Shown here in pieces: positions 45,019-53,535 of a DNA stretch of 64,000 nt. Each line of letters starts with the position of its first letter. Position 1 is the stretch's first letter. The notes under the pieces are model-generated. The model searched no databases. It was not told the DNA's origin and worked only from the letters and a program-made list of their open reading frames with translations. Source of the DNA: Agilicoccus flavus (lineage in GTDB: Bacteria > Actinomycetota > Actinomycetes > Actinomycetales > Dermatophilaceae); assembly GCF_014857905.1 (NCBI RefSeq), contig NZ_JACYXE010000009.1:124001-188000 (forward strand). The letters run 5' to 3'. The translations under genes were made by a program, and so were the position numbers.

Positions 45019-46809
45019 TCACGGCGCCGACGGGCCGACGACGACGACCGACTCGGGGGCGAGGTCGACGTGCCCGTCGGCGAGCTCGACGGTCGGGTCG
45101 AGCGAGAGGAGGACGACGGGGCGGGGCACCCCCGGGACGCGCACGTCGAGACGGACCGGCTCGTCGGAGAGGTTGACGGCGACGCGGTGCCGGCCGCGCT
45201 CGACGACGAACGCCCCGGCGGTCGGCGTGCGCTGCACCCGCACCTCCCGCAGGTCACCGTCGCGCAGGTCGGCGCGGGCCCGGCGCAGGGCGAGCAGGGC
45301 GCGGTACCAGGCGAGGGTCCTCGCGTGGTCGCCCTCTGCGCGCTCGCCCCAGTCGAGGGTGGAGGCCACCACGGTGTCCTCGGACTGCGGGTCGGGCACC
45401 GAGTCCTCGTCCCACCCGTGGGCGGCGAACTCGCCGCGCCGCCCGTCGCGGACCGCCTGCGCGAGGTCGTCGTCGGTGTGGTCCGTGAAGTACTGCCACG
45501 GCGTGGAGGCGGCCCACTCCTCCCCCATGAAGAGCATGGGCGTGAAGGGGCCGGTCAGCAGCAGCGCGACCCCGCACGCGAGGCGCCGCTGGTCGATCTG
45601 GTGCGACAGGCGGTCGCCCGCACGCCGATTGCCGACCTGGTCGTGGGTCTGCAGGGAGGCGACGAACTGCGACCCGTCCACGCGCGACGGATCCACCGGG
45701 CGGCCGTGCGTGCGCCCCCGGAACGTGGACCACGACCCGGCGTGCAGGAACGGCGTCGTCAGGACGGTCTCGAGGACGCCGGGCAGCGCGAAGTCGCCGT
45801 AGTACCCCTGCGACTCGCCGGTGAGGGCCGCGTGCAGCCCGTGGTGCACGTCGTCCGCCCACTGTCCGTCGAGCCCGAGTCCGCCGAACTCGCGGGCCGT
45901 CACGGTGCGGATGTCGTTGCGGTCGGACTCGGCGATGAGCGCCACGGCGCGGCCGGTCTCCTCCTCGAGGTCGTCGACGGCGATCGCCAGCTCCTCGAGG
46001 AGGTGCAGGGCGCGGTCGTCGCGCAGCTCGTGGACCGCGTCGAGCCGGAGGGCGTCGACGTGGAAGTCGCGCAGCCAGTGCAGCGCGTTGCCGATGACGA
46101 ACTCCCGCACCGGGTCGGAGTCGGGACCGTCGAGGTTCACGGCCGCGCCCCACGGCGTCTCGTGGCGCTCGGTGAAGTAGGGGCCGAACGACGAGAGGTA
46201 GTTGCCGTCGGGGCCGAGGTGGTTGTAGACGACGTCGAGGGCGACGGCGAGGCCGCGGGAGTGCGCCGCGTCGACGAACCGCAGCAGCCCCTCCGGCCCG
46301 CCGTACGGCTCGTGCACCGCCCACAGCGCCACGCCGTCGTAGCCCCAGCCGTGCCGGCCGGGGAAGCCGGCGACGGGCATGACCTCGACGATGTCGACGC
46401 CCAGCTCGACGAGGTCGTCGAGGTGGCCGATGGCGGCCTCGAACGTCCGCTCGGGGGTGAACGTGCCGACGTGCATCTCGTAGACGACCTTGCCCGCGAG
46501 CTCGACACCCTCCCAGTCGGACTCGCCGGGGCTCCAGGCGAAGTCCGCCGGGTCGAACACCGCCGAGAGCCCGTGCGGCCCGTCCGGCATGCGCAGAGCG
46601 CGGGGGTCGGCCAGCGGCTCTGATCCGTCGATCGAGAACCCGTACCGGGCGCCGTCGGCAGCGGCGGCCTCGACGCTCCAGTACCCCGACGAACGCGACG
46701 TCATGGCGTGGCGCGAGCCGTCGAGGACGAGGTCGACGGACTCCGCCGTGGGGGCCCACAGCGTGAACGTGCGGTCGGTCGTGGCGGCGGGGGCGGGGCT
46801 GTCGGCCAT
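45019..46809 (-). CDS. treZ: Malto-oligosyltrehalose trehalohydrolase
   Basis: GH13 enzyme of 596 residues that releases trehalose from maltooligosyl-trehalose. An N-terminal CBM48-like domain (FTLWAPTAESVDLVLDG) precedes the barrel with ALDVVYNHLGPDGNYL, DALRLDAVHELRD (nucleophile Asp), ALIAESDRND (Glu) and ASLQTHDQVGNRRAGDR. The start at 46809 has AGGAG about ten bases upstream. It follows treY by 66 bases; together they convert maltodextrin or glycogen ends to trehalose. Confidence 0.95.
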   Translation of the reverse strand: MADSPAPAATTDRTFTLWAPTAESVDLVLDGSRHAMTSRSSGYWSVEAAAADGARYGFSIDGSEPLADPRALRMPDGPHGLSAVFDPADFAWSPGESDWEGVELAGKVVYEMHVGTFTPERTFEAAIGHLDDLVELGVDIVEVMPVAGFPGRHGWGYDGVALWAVHEPYGGPEGLLRFVDAAHSRGLAVALDVVYNHLGPDGNYLSSFGPYFTERHETPWGAAVNLDGPDSDPVREFVIGNALHWLRDFHVDALRLDAVHELRDDRALHLLEELAIAVDDLEEETGRAVALIAESDRNDIRTVTAREFGGLGLDGQWADDVHHGLHAALTGESQGYYGDFALPGVLETVLTTPFLHAGSWSTFRGRTHGRPVDPSRVDGSQFVASLQTHDQVGNRRAGDRLSHQIDQRRLACGVALLLTGPFTPMLFMGEEWAASTPWQYFTDHTDDDLAQAVRDGRRGEFAAHGWDEDSVPDPQSEDTVVASTLDWGERAEGDHARTLAWYRALLALRRARADLRDGDLREVRVQRTPTAGAFVVERGRHRVAVNLSDEPVRLDVRVPGVPRPVVLLSLDPTVELADGHVDLAPESVVVVGPSAP

Positions 46810-46875
46810 GCGTCTGGAGCTCCTGGCTGGCGGGGCGGGGGGATGATGCCGGGTCGCGTTCGAGGGCACCGGGGT

Positions 46876-49437
46876 TCAGCGCCGGAGGAGGACCGCGACC
46901 GGATGGGTGTCGAGCAGGGTCGCGACGGGCACCGTCCCGCCGGCGACGACGGCGCCGGTGACGACGTCCTCCCACTCCCCCTCGGGGAGCGTGACGGTCG
47001 CGTCACCCCAGCCGCCGGCGGCGGCGAGGCGCGCGGGTGCGCGGGTGACGAGGGTGACCGCGGCGGCGTCGCGCCCGAACCCGAGCGCGCCGGCGATGCG
47101 GCCCGCGGTGAGGGTGCGGGAGAACCCGAGCGCGTGGTCGGAGTCGGTGGGCAGCGGCTCGTAGGTGCCGGAGCCGAACAGGTCGGGCTCGGCCGCCCGC
47201 AGACGCAGGAGGCGGTGGGTGAACAGGAGCTTCTCGGCGTCGAGGCCCGTGGCGGGCGCGCCGTCCGGGGCGGGTTCCGCCGCGCTCGCGCCGCCGGCCG
47301 CGGCCGCGACGGCGGACGCGAGGGCCGGGTCGACGTCGCCGAGAGGCTCGTGCGGGGCGTCGAGCACGTCGAGCAGGCGGGTCCGCAGGTCGAAGTCGAC
47401 GGGGCGCCGGTTGTCGGGGTCGACGAGGGACAGGTCGACGATCTCGCAGCCCTGGTAGGTGTCGGGCACGCCGGGGATCGTCAGCTCGAGGGTCTTCGCG
47501 GCGAGCGTCGTCGCGCGGATCGCCTCCCGGCCGGCGTCGAGCGCGCGGGCGATGGCGTCGTGGAGCGGCCCGCCGGCGAGGATCGAGCGGCCGAAGGCGA
47601 CGACCCGCTCCTCGTACTCGGCGTCGCCATCGACCCAGGCAGTGTGCTGCTTGCCCTCGCGCAGGGCCTTGAGCAGGTACGCCTCGAGGCGGTCCTGCGT
47701 GATGGGCATGGTCCCGGCCACGGTCTGCCACACGAAGTGGGCCGTGGGCGCGTCGACCCCGGCCGCCTCGCCGGTCTGGCGCGCCGCCTCGGAGCAGGCC
47801 CGCCACGCGGCGGGGTCGCCGGCCAGGGCGAGCAGGCGGGCGCGCACGTCCTCGCTGCGCTTGGTGTCGTGGGTCGACAGGGTCGTCATGCCCTGCGGCC
47901 AGTTGGCCTGCTGGTAGCCCGCCCACCGGTGGAGGGCGTTCGGCGATCCGTGGTCGAGGTCCTCGGGGTCGCCGCCCACCTCGTTGAGGGCGATGAGGCG
48001 GTGCCAGCGGTAGAACGTCGTGTCCTCGATGCCCTTGGCCATGACCGGGCCCCAGGTCTGCTGGAGGCGCACGGCGAAGTCGACGGCGGCGGCGTCGGAC
48101 TCGTCGTCGGCCGTCGCGAGCGGGGCGAGCGCGCGCAGTTCCTGCTCGAGGTCGGGGCGGCGGCCGAGCGCGTCGGCGAACGCCGTCGTCAGGCGCTCGC
48201 GCGCCTCGGGGCCGAGGCGCTGCTCCTCGGGGCGGACGTAGGCGCGGTAGACCTCGCCCGCGACGAGGAGTTCGACGACGGCCTCGCGCAGGCGCTCGGG
48301 ATCGAGGTCGCCGCGCACCTCGCGGGCGCGGCGGGTGAGCCGGTCGACCTCCGGGACGAGCGACTCCTGCACGACCTGGCGCTTCGCCGCCTCGACGGCG
48401 TCGGAGGCGGCGGGCTCCCCGCCCGCGCTCTGCCAGGCTCCGGAGATGTCCGCGGCGGCGTCCGTGTCGACGAGCGCGGCCTGGATCGCGCGCATCGCGT
48501 CGTAGCCGGTCGTGCCGGCGCACGGCCACGAGGAGGGCAGGTGCTCGTCGCCCTCGAGGATCTTCTCGACCCACACGAGGGTGCCGCGGCGGGTCGCGCG
48601 GCGGAGCTGCTCGAGGTAGCCGGCCGGGTCGGCGAGGCCGTCGGGGTGGTCGATGCGGAACCCGTCGACGAGACCCCGCACGTCGAGCTCGAGCAGGAGC
48701 GCGTGCGTGGCCTCGAACACCTCGGGGAGCTCGACGCGCACCGCGATGAGGCCGTCGACCTCGAAGAACCGGCGGTAGTTGAGGACCTCGTCCTTGTCCC
48801 GCCAGCTCGTCAGGCGGTAGTGCTGACGGTCGAGCACGGCCCGCAGGGTGGCCGGGTCGGAGTCGCCGACCTTCGCGTCGCCCTCGGTCCCGATCCCGAT
48901 CGGGTAGACGTGGTCGTGGTAGCGGACGACGAGGGTGGGCACCGGCTCCTCGCCGGGCCCGGGGGCCGTCTCGATCTCGTCGATGACGAGCTCGCCCGCG
49001 TCGAGGACGGTCTCGAGGTCGTCGCCGAGCACGGGCAGGCCGAGGCGCCCACCGCCCGCCCGCCAGTCGACGTCGAACCAGTCCGCGGTGGCGGCGTCGC
49101 GGCCGTCGCGCAGGAGCTGCCACAGGGGCAGGTTCGCGTTCTCGGGGGCGACGAAGGCCATGTGGTTGGGGACGACGTCGACGACGATGCCCAGCCCGTG
49201 GTCGTGCGCGACGCGGGCGAGGGACTCGAATCCGTCGCGGCCACCGAGACCCTCGGCGATGCGCGTGTGGTCGACGACGTCGTAGCCGTGCTGCGAGCCG
49301 GCGACGGCCTGCAGGATCGGCGAGAGGTAGAGGTGGCTGACGCCGAGCCGCGCGAGGTAGGGGACGACGGCCTCCGCGTCGGCGAACCCGAACCCGTCGT
49401 GGAGTTGCAGGCGGTACGTCGCGGTCACGGTGGGCAT
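46876..49437 (-). CDS. treY: Malto-oligosyltrehalose synthase
   Basis: GH13 enzyme of 853 residues that isomerises the reducing-end glucose of maltodextrins to a trehalosyl unit. The N-terminus is diagnostic: ATYRLQLHDGFGFADAEAVV, followed by LYLSPILQAVAGSQHGYDVV. Catalytic blocks are VVDVVPNHMAF, DGFRIDHPDGLADP and TLVWVEKILEGDEHLP. GIEDTTFYRWHRL is the TreY-specific segment. First gene of the treY-treZ unit. No treX/glgX debranching gene is adjacent. Confidence 0.95.
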   Translation of the reverse strand: MPTVTATYRLQLHDGFGFADAEAVVPYLARLGVSHLYLSPILQAVAGSQHGYDVVDHTRIAEGLGGRDGFESLARVAHDHGLGIVVDVVPNHMAFVAPENANLPLWQLLRDGRDAATADWFDVDWRAGGGRLGLPVLGDDLETVLDAGELVIDEIETAPGPGEEPVPTLVVRYHDHVYPIGIGTEGDAKVGDSDPATLRAVLDRQHYRLTSWRDKDEVLNYRRFFEVDGLIAVRVELPEVFEATHALLLELDVRGLVDGFRIDHPDGLADPAGYLEQLRRATRRGTLVWVEKILEGDEHLPSSWPCAGTTGYDAMRAIQAALVDTDAAADISGAWQSAGGEPAASDAVEAAKRQVVQESLVPEVDRLTRRAREVRGDLDPERLREAVVELLVAGEVYRAYVRPEEQRLGPEARERLTTAFADALGRRPDLEQELRALAPLATADDESDAAAVDFAVRLQQTWGPVMAKGIEDTTFYRWHRLIALNEVGGDPEDLDHGSPNALHRWAGYQQANWPQGMTTLSTHDTKRSEDVRARLLALAGDPAAWRACSEAARQTGEAAGVDAPTAHFVWQTVAGTMPITQDRLEAYLLKALREGKQHTAWVDGDAEYEERVVAFGRSILAGGPLHDAIARALDAGREAIRATTLAAKTLELTIPGVPDTYQGCEIVDLSLVDPDNRRPVDFDLRTRLLDVLDAPHEPLGDVDPALASAVAAAAGGASAAEPAPDGAPATGLDAEKLLFTHRLLRLRAAEPDLFGSGTYEPLPTDSDHALGFSRTLTAGRIAGALGFGRDAAAVTLVTRAPARLAAAGGWGDATVTLPEGEWEDVVTGAVVAGGTVPVATLLDTHPVAVLLRR

Positions 49438-49626
49438 TCGGGCTCCTGCTCGGGGTGGTCACGCGAGGTGGGCGTCGGGGCGGGCGTCGCCGGCCGCGAG
49501 GTGGCATCGCGGACCCCGGGGTGTCGCCCCGGCGGCCCGTCGACGGCCCGTCGGTAGACCACCGTATCGGTGCGTTCCGCCGGGCCCGCACTCGGCAGCG
49601 CGGCGGTCCGTGTGGCGAGAAGCGCC
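49438..49626. other. Gap between helicase and treY
   Basis: About 190 bases of non-coding sequence that should include the treY promoter. No convincing -10/-35 pair or hairpin stood out. Confidence 0.3.
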
Positions 49627-52179
49627 TCAGACCCGGTCGAGGTCCGTGGCGCGCAGGACGAGTTCGCCCGCGGCGTCCGTGGCGGGCAGGTCGACCTCGG
49701 CGAAGATGCGCCAGTCGTGGTCGCCGGCCGGGTCGTCGAGGATCTGCTCGACGAGCCAGAGGCCCTCGGGGGCATCGGACCCGTCGCGGCGGACGACGAG
49801 CAGGCCGGGCCCGCGGGCGTCGGGGCCGGTGCCGATGTCGTCGTACTCGTCGAAGTACTCCCCCAGGGCCTCCTCCCAGTCCTGGGCCTCCATCGGGTCG
49901 CCGCCGGCGCCCTCGTCGAGGGCCGCGAGGTCGTTCCAGCGGCGCCGCGCCGCCAGCTCGACCCGGCGCCACATGGCCCGCCGGATCGCGACGGTGAGCG
50001 CGCGGACGTTGGCCGTGAAGGGGCGGGTGCCGGAGTCGTGGGGGCGCACCGGGGCGTCCTCCGGCCGGTCGGGGTCGGTCAGCGCCTCCCACTCGTCGAG
50101 CAGCGAGGAGTCGGTCTGGCGCACGAGCTCGCCCAGCCACTCGACGAGGTCGTCGACGTCGTCGGTCTTCCGCGCGTCGGGCACGGTCGAGCGCAACGCC
50201 TTGTAGGCGTCGGAGAGGTAGCGCAGCAGGACCCCCTCTCCGCGGGTGAGCTGGTAGTACGCGACGAACTCGCCGAACGTCATCGCCCGCTCGTACAGGT
50301 CCCGGACCACCGACTTCGGTGACAGCATCCCCTCCCCGAGCCACGGGTGGCTCTGCCGGTAGGTCTCGAACGCCGCCTCGAGCAGCTCGGCGAGCGGGCG
50401 GGGCCAGGTCACGTCCTCGAGCAGCTCCATGCGCTCCTCGTACTCGACGCCCTCGGCCTTGAGCTCGGCCACGGCCTCGCCGCGGGCCTTGAACTGCTGC
50501 GCCATGAGGACGGGTCGCGGGTCGTCGAGGGTGGCCTCGATGACGCTGACGACGTCGAGGGCGTAGTCGGGGTCCTCCTCGTCGAGGAGGTCGATCGCGG
50601 CGAGCGCGAACGTCGACAACGGCTGGTTGAGGGCGAAACCGCGCTGGAGGTCGTCGACGACCGCGAGGGTCCGGCCGGTCTCGTCGGGCTCGTCGAGGCG
50701 CCGGACGACCCCCGCGAGCAGGAGGCTGCGCAGGATGTCGATCGCCTGCCGCTGGTGGCGGGCCTGCCGGCGGGGGTCCTCGTGGTTGTCGGTGAGGAGG
50801 CGGCGCATCGCGCGCACCGGGTCGCCGGGGCGGGCGATGACGTTGAGGACCATCGAGTGGCTGACCCGCATCCGGCTCACCATGGCCTCGGGCGGGGCGG
50901 CGACGATCTTCTCGAACGTGTCCTCGCTCCAGTTGACGAAGCCCTCCGGCGGCTTCTTGCGCTGGACCTTGCGCTGCTTCTTCGAGTCGTCGCCGGCCTT
51001 GAGCAGGGCCTTGTGGTTCTCGACGACGTGGTCGGGCGCCTGGACGACGACCGACCCGCTCGTGTCGAACCCGGCCCGGCCGGCGCGGCCGGCGATCTGG
51101 TGGAACTCGCGCGACTTGAGCAGCCGCTGCCGGGTCCCGTCGAACTTGCTCAGGCCGGTGAGCACGACGGTGCGGATGGGCACGTTGATGCCGACGCCGA
51201 GGGTGTCGGTGCCGCACACGACCTTGAGCAGGCCCTTCTGCGCGAGGGTCTCGACGAGGCGGCGGTACTTGGGCAGCATCCCCGCGTGGTGGACGCCGAT
51301 GCCGTGCTTGACGAGGCGGCTCAACGTCGCGCCGAAGCCCTTCGCGAACCGGAAGTCGGCGAGGTGCTCGGCGATCGCGTCCTTCTCGGCGCGGGTCGTC
51401 ACGTTGAGGCTCATCAGTGCCTGCGCCCGCTCGAGGGCGGCGGCCTGCGTGAAGTGCACGACGTAGACGGGCGCCTGGTTGGTCGTCAGCAGCTCCTCGA
51501 GCGTCTCGTGCATCGGGGTGAGGGCGTAGGTGAAGCTGAGCGGGACGGGCCGTTCCGCGCCGGCGACGACCGCGGTCGAGCGGCCGGTGCGCCGGGCCAG
51601 GTCGTCGCGGAAGAACTCCACCTCGCCGAGGGTCGCGCTCATGAGCAGGAACTGCGCCTGCGGCAGTTCGAGCAGCGGCACCTGCCAGGCCCACCCGCGG
51701 TCGGGCTCGGAGTAGAAGTGGAACTCGTCCATGACGACGCAGCCCACGCGCAGGTCGGCGCCCTCGCGCAGGGCGATGTTGGCGAGCACCTCCGCGGTGC
51801 AGCACACGATCGGCGCGCCGGGGTTGACCGCGGCGTCCCCGGTGAGCATGCCGACGTTCGCCGCGCCGAACGTCTCGCACAGGTCGAAGAACTTCTCGCT
51901 GACGAGCGCCTTGATCGGGGCCGTGTAGTAACTGCGGGCGCCCGTCGCGCGGAAGCGGGCGAGGTCGAAGAAGTGGGCCCCGGCGGCGACGAGCGACTTG
52001 CCCGATCCGGTGGGCGTGGCGAGGACGACGTTGCTGCCGGTGACGAGCTCGAGGAGCGCCTCTTCCTGGTGCGGGTACGGCGGCAGCCCGCGCCCCTCGA
52101 TCCACTCGGCGAAGGCCGCGTAGAGGTCGTCGGGGTCGGTCGTGCCGTCGGTGGGCAGGAGGTCCGTGAGAGTCGTCAT
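49627..52179 (-). CDS. DEAD/DEAH-box RNA helicase with DUF3516 C-terminus
   Basis: Ski2-like helicase of 850 residues. Motif I is LATPTGSGKSLVA, motif II VVMDEFHFYSEP, motif III LLMSATLGEVEF, motif VI QIAGRAGRAGFD. The C-terminal half is the DUF3516 domain found with these helicases in actinobacteria; it includes GFVNWSEDTFEKIVAAPPEA and VLLRYLSDAYKALRSTVPD. The probable role is RNA processing or decay; substrates are unknown. The start at 52179 has GGGAGGG just upstream. Confidence 0.9.
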   Translation of the reverse strand: MTTLTDLLPTDGTTDPDDLYAAFAEWIEGRGLPPYPHQEEALLELVTGSNVVLATPTGSGKSLVAAGAHFFDLARFRATGARSYYTAPIKALVSEKFFDLCETFGAANVGMLTGDAAVNPGAPIVCCTAEVLANIALREGADLRVGCVVMDEFHFYSEPDRGWAWQVPLLELPQAQFLLMSATLGEVEFFRDDLARRTGRSTAVVAGAERPVPLSFTYALTPMHETLEELLTTNQAPVYVVHFTQAAALERAQALMSLNVTTRAEKDAIAEHLADFRFAKGFGATLSRLVKHGIGVHHAGMLPKYRRLVETLAQKGLLKVVCGTDTLGVGINVPIRTVVLTGLSKFDGTRQRLLKSREFHQIAGRAGRAGFDTSGSVVVQAPDHVVENHKALLKAGDDSKKQRKVQRKKPPEGFVNWSEDTFEKIVAAPPEAMVSRMRVSHSMVLNVIARPGDPVRAMRRLLTDNHEDPRRQARHQRQAIDILRSLLLAGVVRRLDEPDETGRTLAVVDDLQRGFALNQPLSTFALAAIDLLDEEDPDYALDVVSVIEATLDDPRPVLMAQQFKARGEAVAELKAEGVEYEERMELLEDVTWPRPLAELLEAAFETYRQSHPWLGEGMLSPKSVVRDLYERAMTFGEFVAYYQLTRGEGVLLRYLSDAYKALRSTVPDARKTDDVDDLVEWLGELVRQTDSSLLDEWEALTDPDRPEDAPVRPHDSGTRPFTANVRALTVAIRRAMWRRVELAARRRWNDLAALDEGAGGDPMEAQDWEEALGEYFDEYDDIGTGPDARGPGLLVVRRDGSDAPEGLWLVEQILDDPAGDHDWRIFAEVDLPATDAAGELVLRATDLDRV

Positions 52180-52320
52180 CGCCCTCCCATGGTCGCAGGC
52201 CGCCAGACGGGCGGGCGGCGCCGCGTACCGCGCGCGAGGGAGGCCGGGTCGGTAGGCTTGGTTCCGCTCTCGGCGCGGGTGACCGGGTGCGCGGGACGGG
52301 CGGATCGGAGTGGATGCCGA

Positions 52321-52768
52321 ATGCGTCGAGGACGACCGGAAGTCGGACGCCGGATCGGAGGTCGCGGCGGACGCCGGGGCGTGGCGGCCGTCGGGTGCGC
52401 CCTCGCGGTCGGGACGACGTCCGCGTGCGCGACCCCGCCCGAGCAGGGCGAGGCCGAGGCGGCGGCCCGGGCCTTCGTCGCCGACGTGCGCACCCCTCCC
52501 GCGCGCCTGCGGCCGCCTGGCACCCGCGACGCGGACCGCCCTCGAGGACCGTGCGGAGGCGCCGTGCCCACAGGCGCTGCCCGACGAGGACCTGCCGACC
52601 ACGACGGGGTCCGTGTCCGTCGAGGTGGCCGGGCACTCTGCCGTCGCCCGGACGGATGCGGAACGCATCTACCTCGCGCGGTTCGCCGACGGGTGGCGCG
52701 TCACCGCCGCCGGGTGCACGGCCCGCGACGGCGACCTCCCCGACGACCGCGACCTTCAGGGGGAATGA
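52321..52768 (+). pseudogene. Lipoprotein gene with an apparent +1 frameshift
   Basis: The N-terminal part (start 52321) encodes a signal peptide ending TTSAC and then EQGEAEAAARAFVADV. The C-terminal part lies in the next frame: RLAPATRTALEDRAEAPCPQ, then ARFADGWRVTAAGCTARDGD, ending at 52768. The two halves match one actinobacterial secreted-lipoprotein pattern in which a conserved Cys pair and FxDGWRVxAAGC close the domain. The switch falls near 52495-52515 in a GC-rich run, where one extra base would explain it. It is either a true inactivating mutation or a sequencing error. The stop overlaps the next small gene by ATGA. Confidence 0.7.
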
Positions 52769-52851
52769 TGAGACGCCTCTTCTGGCTCTACGCCGTCCTC
52801 ATCGCGGCCGGGCTGGCCTGGTGCTTCGCCCTCCCGGTGCTCGGGCGATGA
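52765..52851 (+). CDS. 28-residue single-pass membrane peptide
   Basis: Encodes 28 residues starting MMRRL with one helix (FWLYAVLIAAGLAWCFALPV) and a short charged end. Support comes from position: ATGA overlaps on both sides tie it to the lipoprotein and to the DUF6766 gene, and AGGGGGAA precedes it. No homologue is recognised. It may be a real small membrane protein or mainly a translational coupler. Confidence 0.55.
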   Translation: MMRRLFWLYAVLIAAGLAWCFALPVLGR

Positions 52852-53522
52852 CGAGTCGTCGGTCCTGGTGGCGGGACAACGGGCTCGGCCTCGTGTTCGC
52901 CGCGCTGTTCCTGCTCGTCCTCGCGGGGCAGGCCCTGTCCGGGCTGGCCCTGTACAACGACGAGGCCCGCGCCGCCCGCCTGCAGACGCTGGACCTGCCC
53001 GCGTACGTCAGCAGCTCCGCCTTCGCCGTGGACGTCGCCGAGAACTGGCAGTCGGAGTTCCTGCAGTTCCTCCTGTTCATCTGGCTCACCGTGTGGCTCG
53101 TTCAGCGGGGCTCTCCGGAGTCGAAGCCCGTCGACGCGGCGGGGCCGGGCAGCGACGAGGACGCGCGGGCCGGTCGCTTCGCCCCCGACGACGCCCCCGC
53201 GTGGGTGCGGGCCGGCGGATGGCGCGCCCGCCTCTACGGCCACTCGCTCACCCTGACGATGGGCCTGGTGTTCGTGCTGTCGTGGGCCGCTCAGGGCCTC
53301 GCCGGCCGGGTCGCCCTCAACGAGGAGCGGCTGCGCGACCTCCGCCCGCCCCTGTCGACGGGGGCGTACCTGACCTCGCCGGACTTCTGGTCGCGCACCC
53401 TGCAGAACTGGCAGTCCGAGCTGCTCGCCGTCGGGACCATGGCCGTGTTCACCATCTACCTGCGCGAACGCGGCTCGCCCAAGTCCAAGCCCGTCGGCGC
53501 GCCGCACGACTCGCACGGCTGA
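52848..53522 (+). CDS. DUF6766 family membrane protein
   Basis: Membrane protein of 224 residues with four helices (about 13-33, 70-86, 134-152, 191-206). It is an internal duplication: NWQSEFLQF with GSPESKPV in the first half and NWQSELLAV with GSPKSKPV in the second. This twofold motif is the DUF6766 hallmark. The function is unknown. It is coupled to the preceding 28-codon gene by ATGA. Confidence 0.82.
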   Translation: MTSRRSWWRDNGLGLVFAALFLLVLAGQALSGLALYNDEARAARLQTLDLPAYVSSSAFAVDVAENWQSEFLQFLLFIWLTVWLVQRGSPESKPVDAAGPGSDEDARAGRFAPDDAPAWVRAGGWRARLYGHSLTLTMGLVFVLSWAAQGLAGRVALNEERLRDLRPPLSTGAYLTSPDFWSRTLQNWQSELLAVGTMAVFTIYLRERGSPKSKPVGAPHDSHG

Positions 53523-53535
53523 GGGCGGACGGGGA

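Noticed and set aside
47003-52636. Open frame of over 1,800 codons spanning treY and the helicase in another frame
   Set aside because: Arg/Pro-rich translation typical of a shifted frame in high-GC DNA; the real frames match known families.
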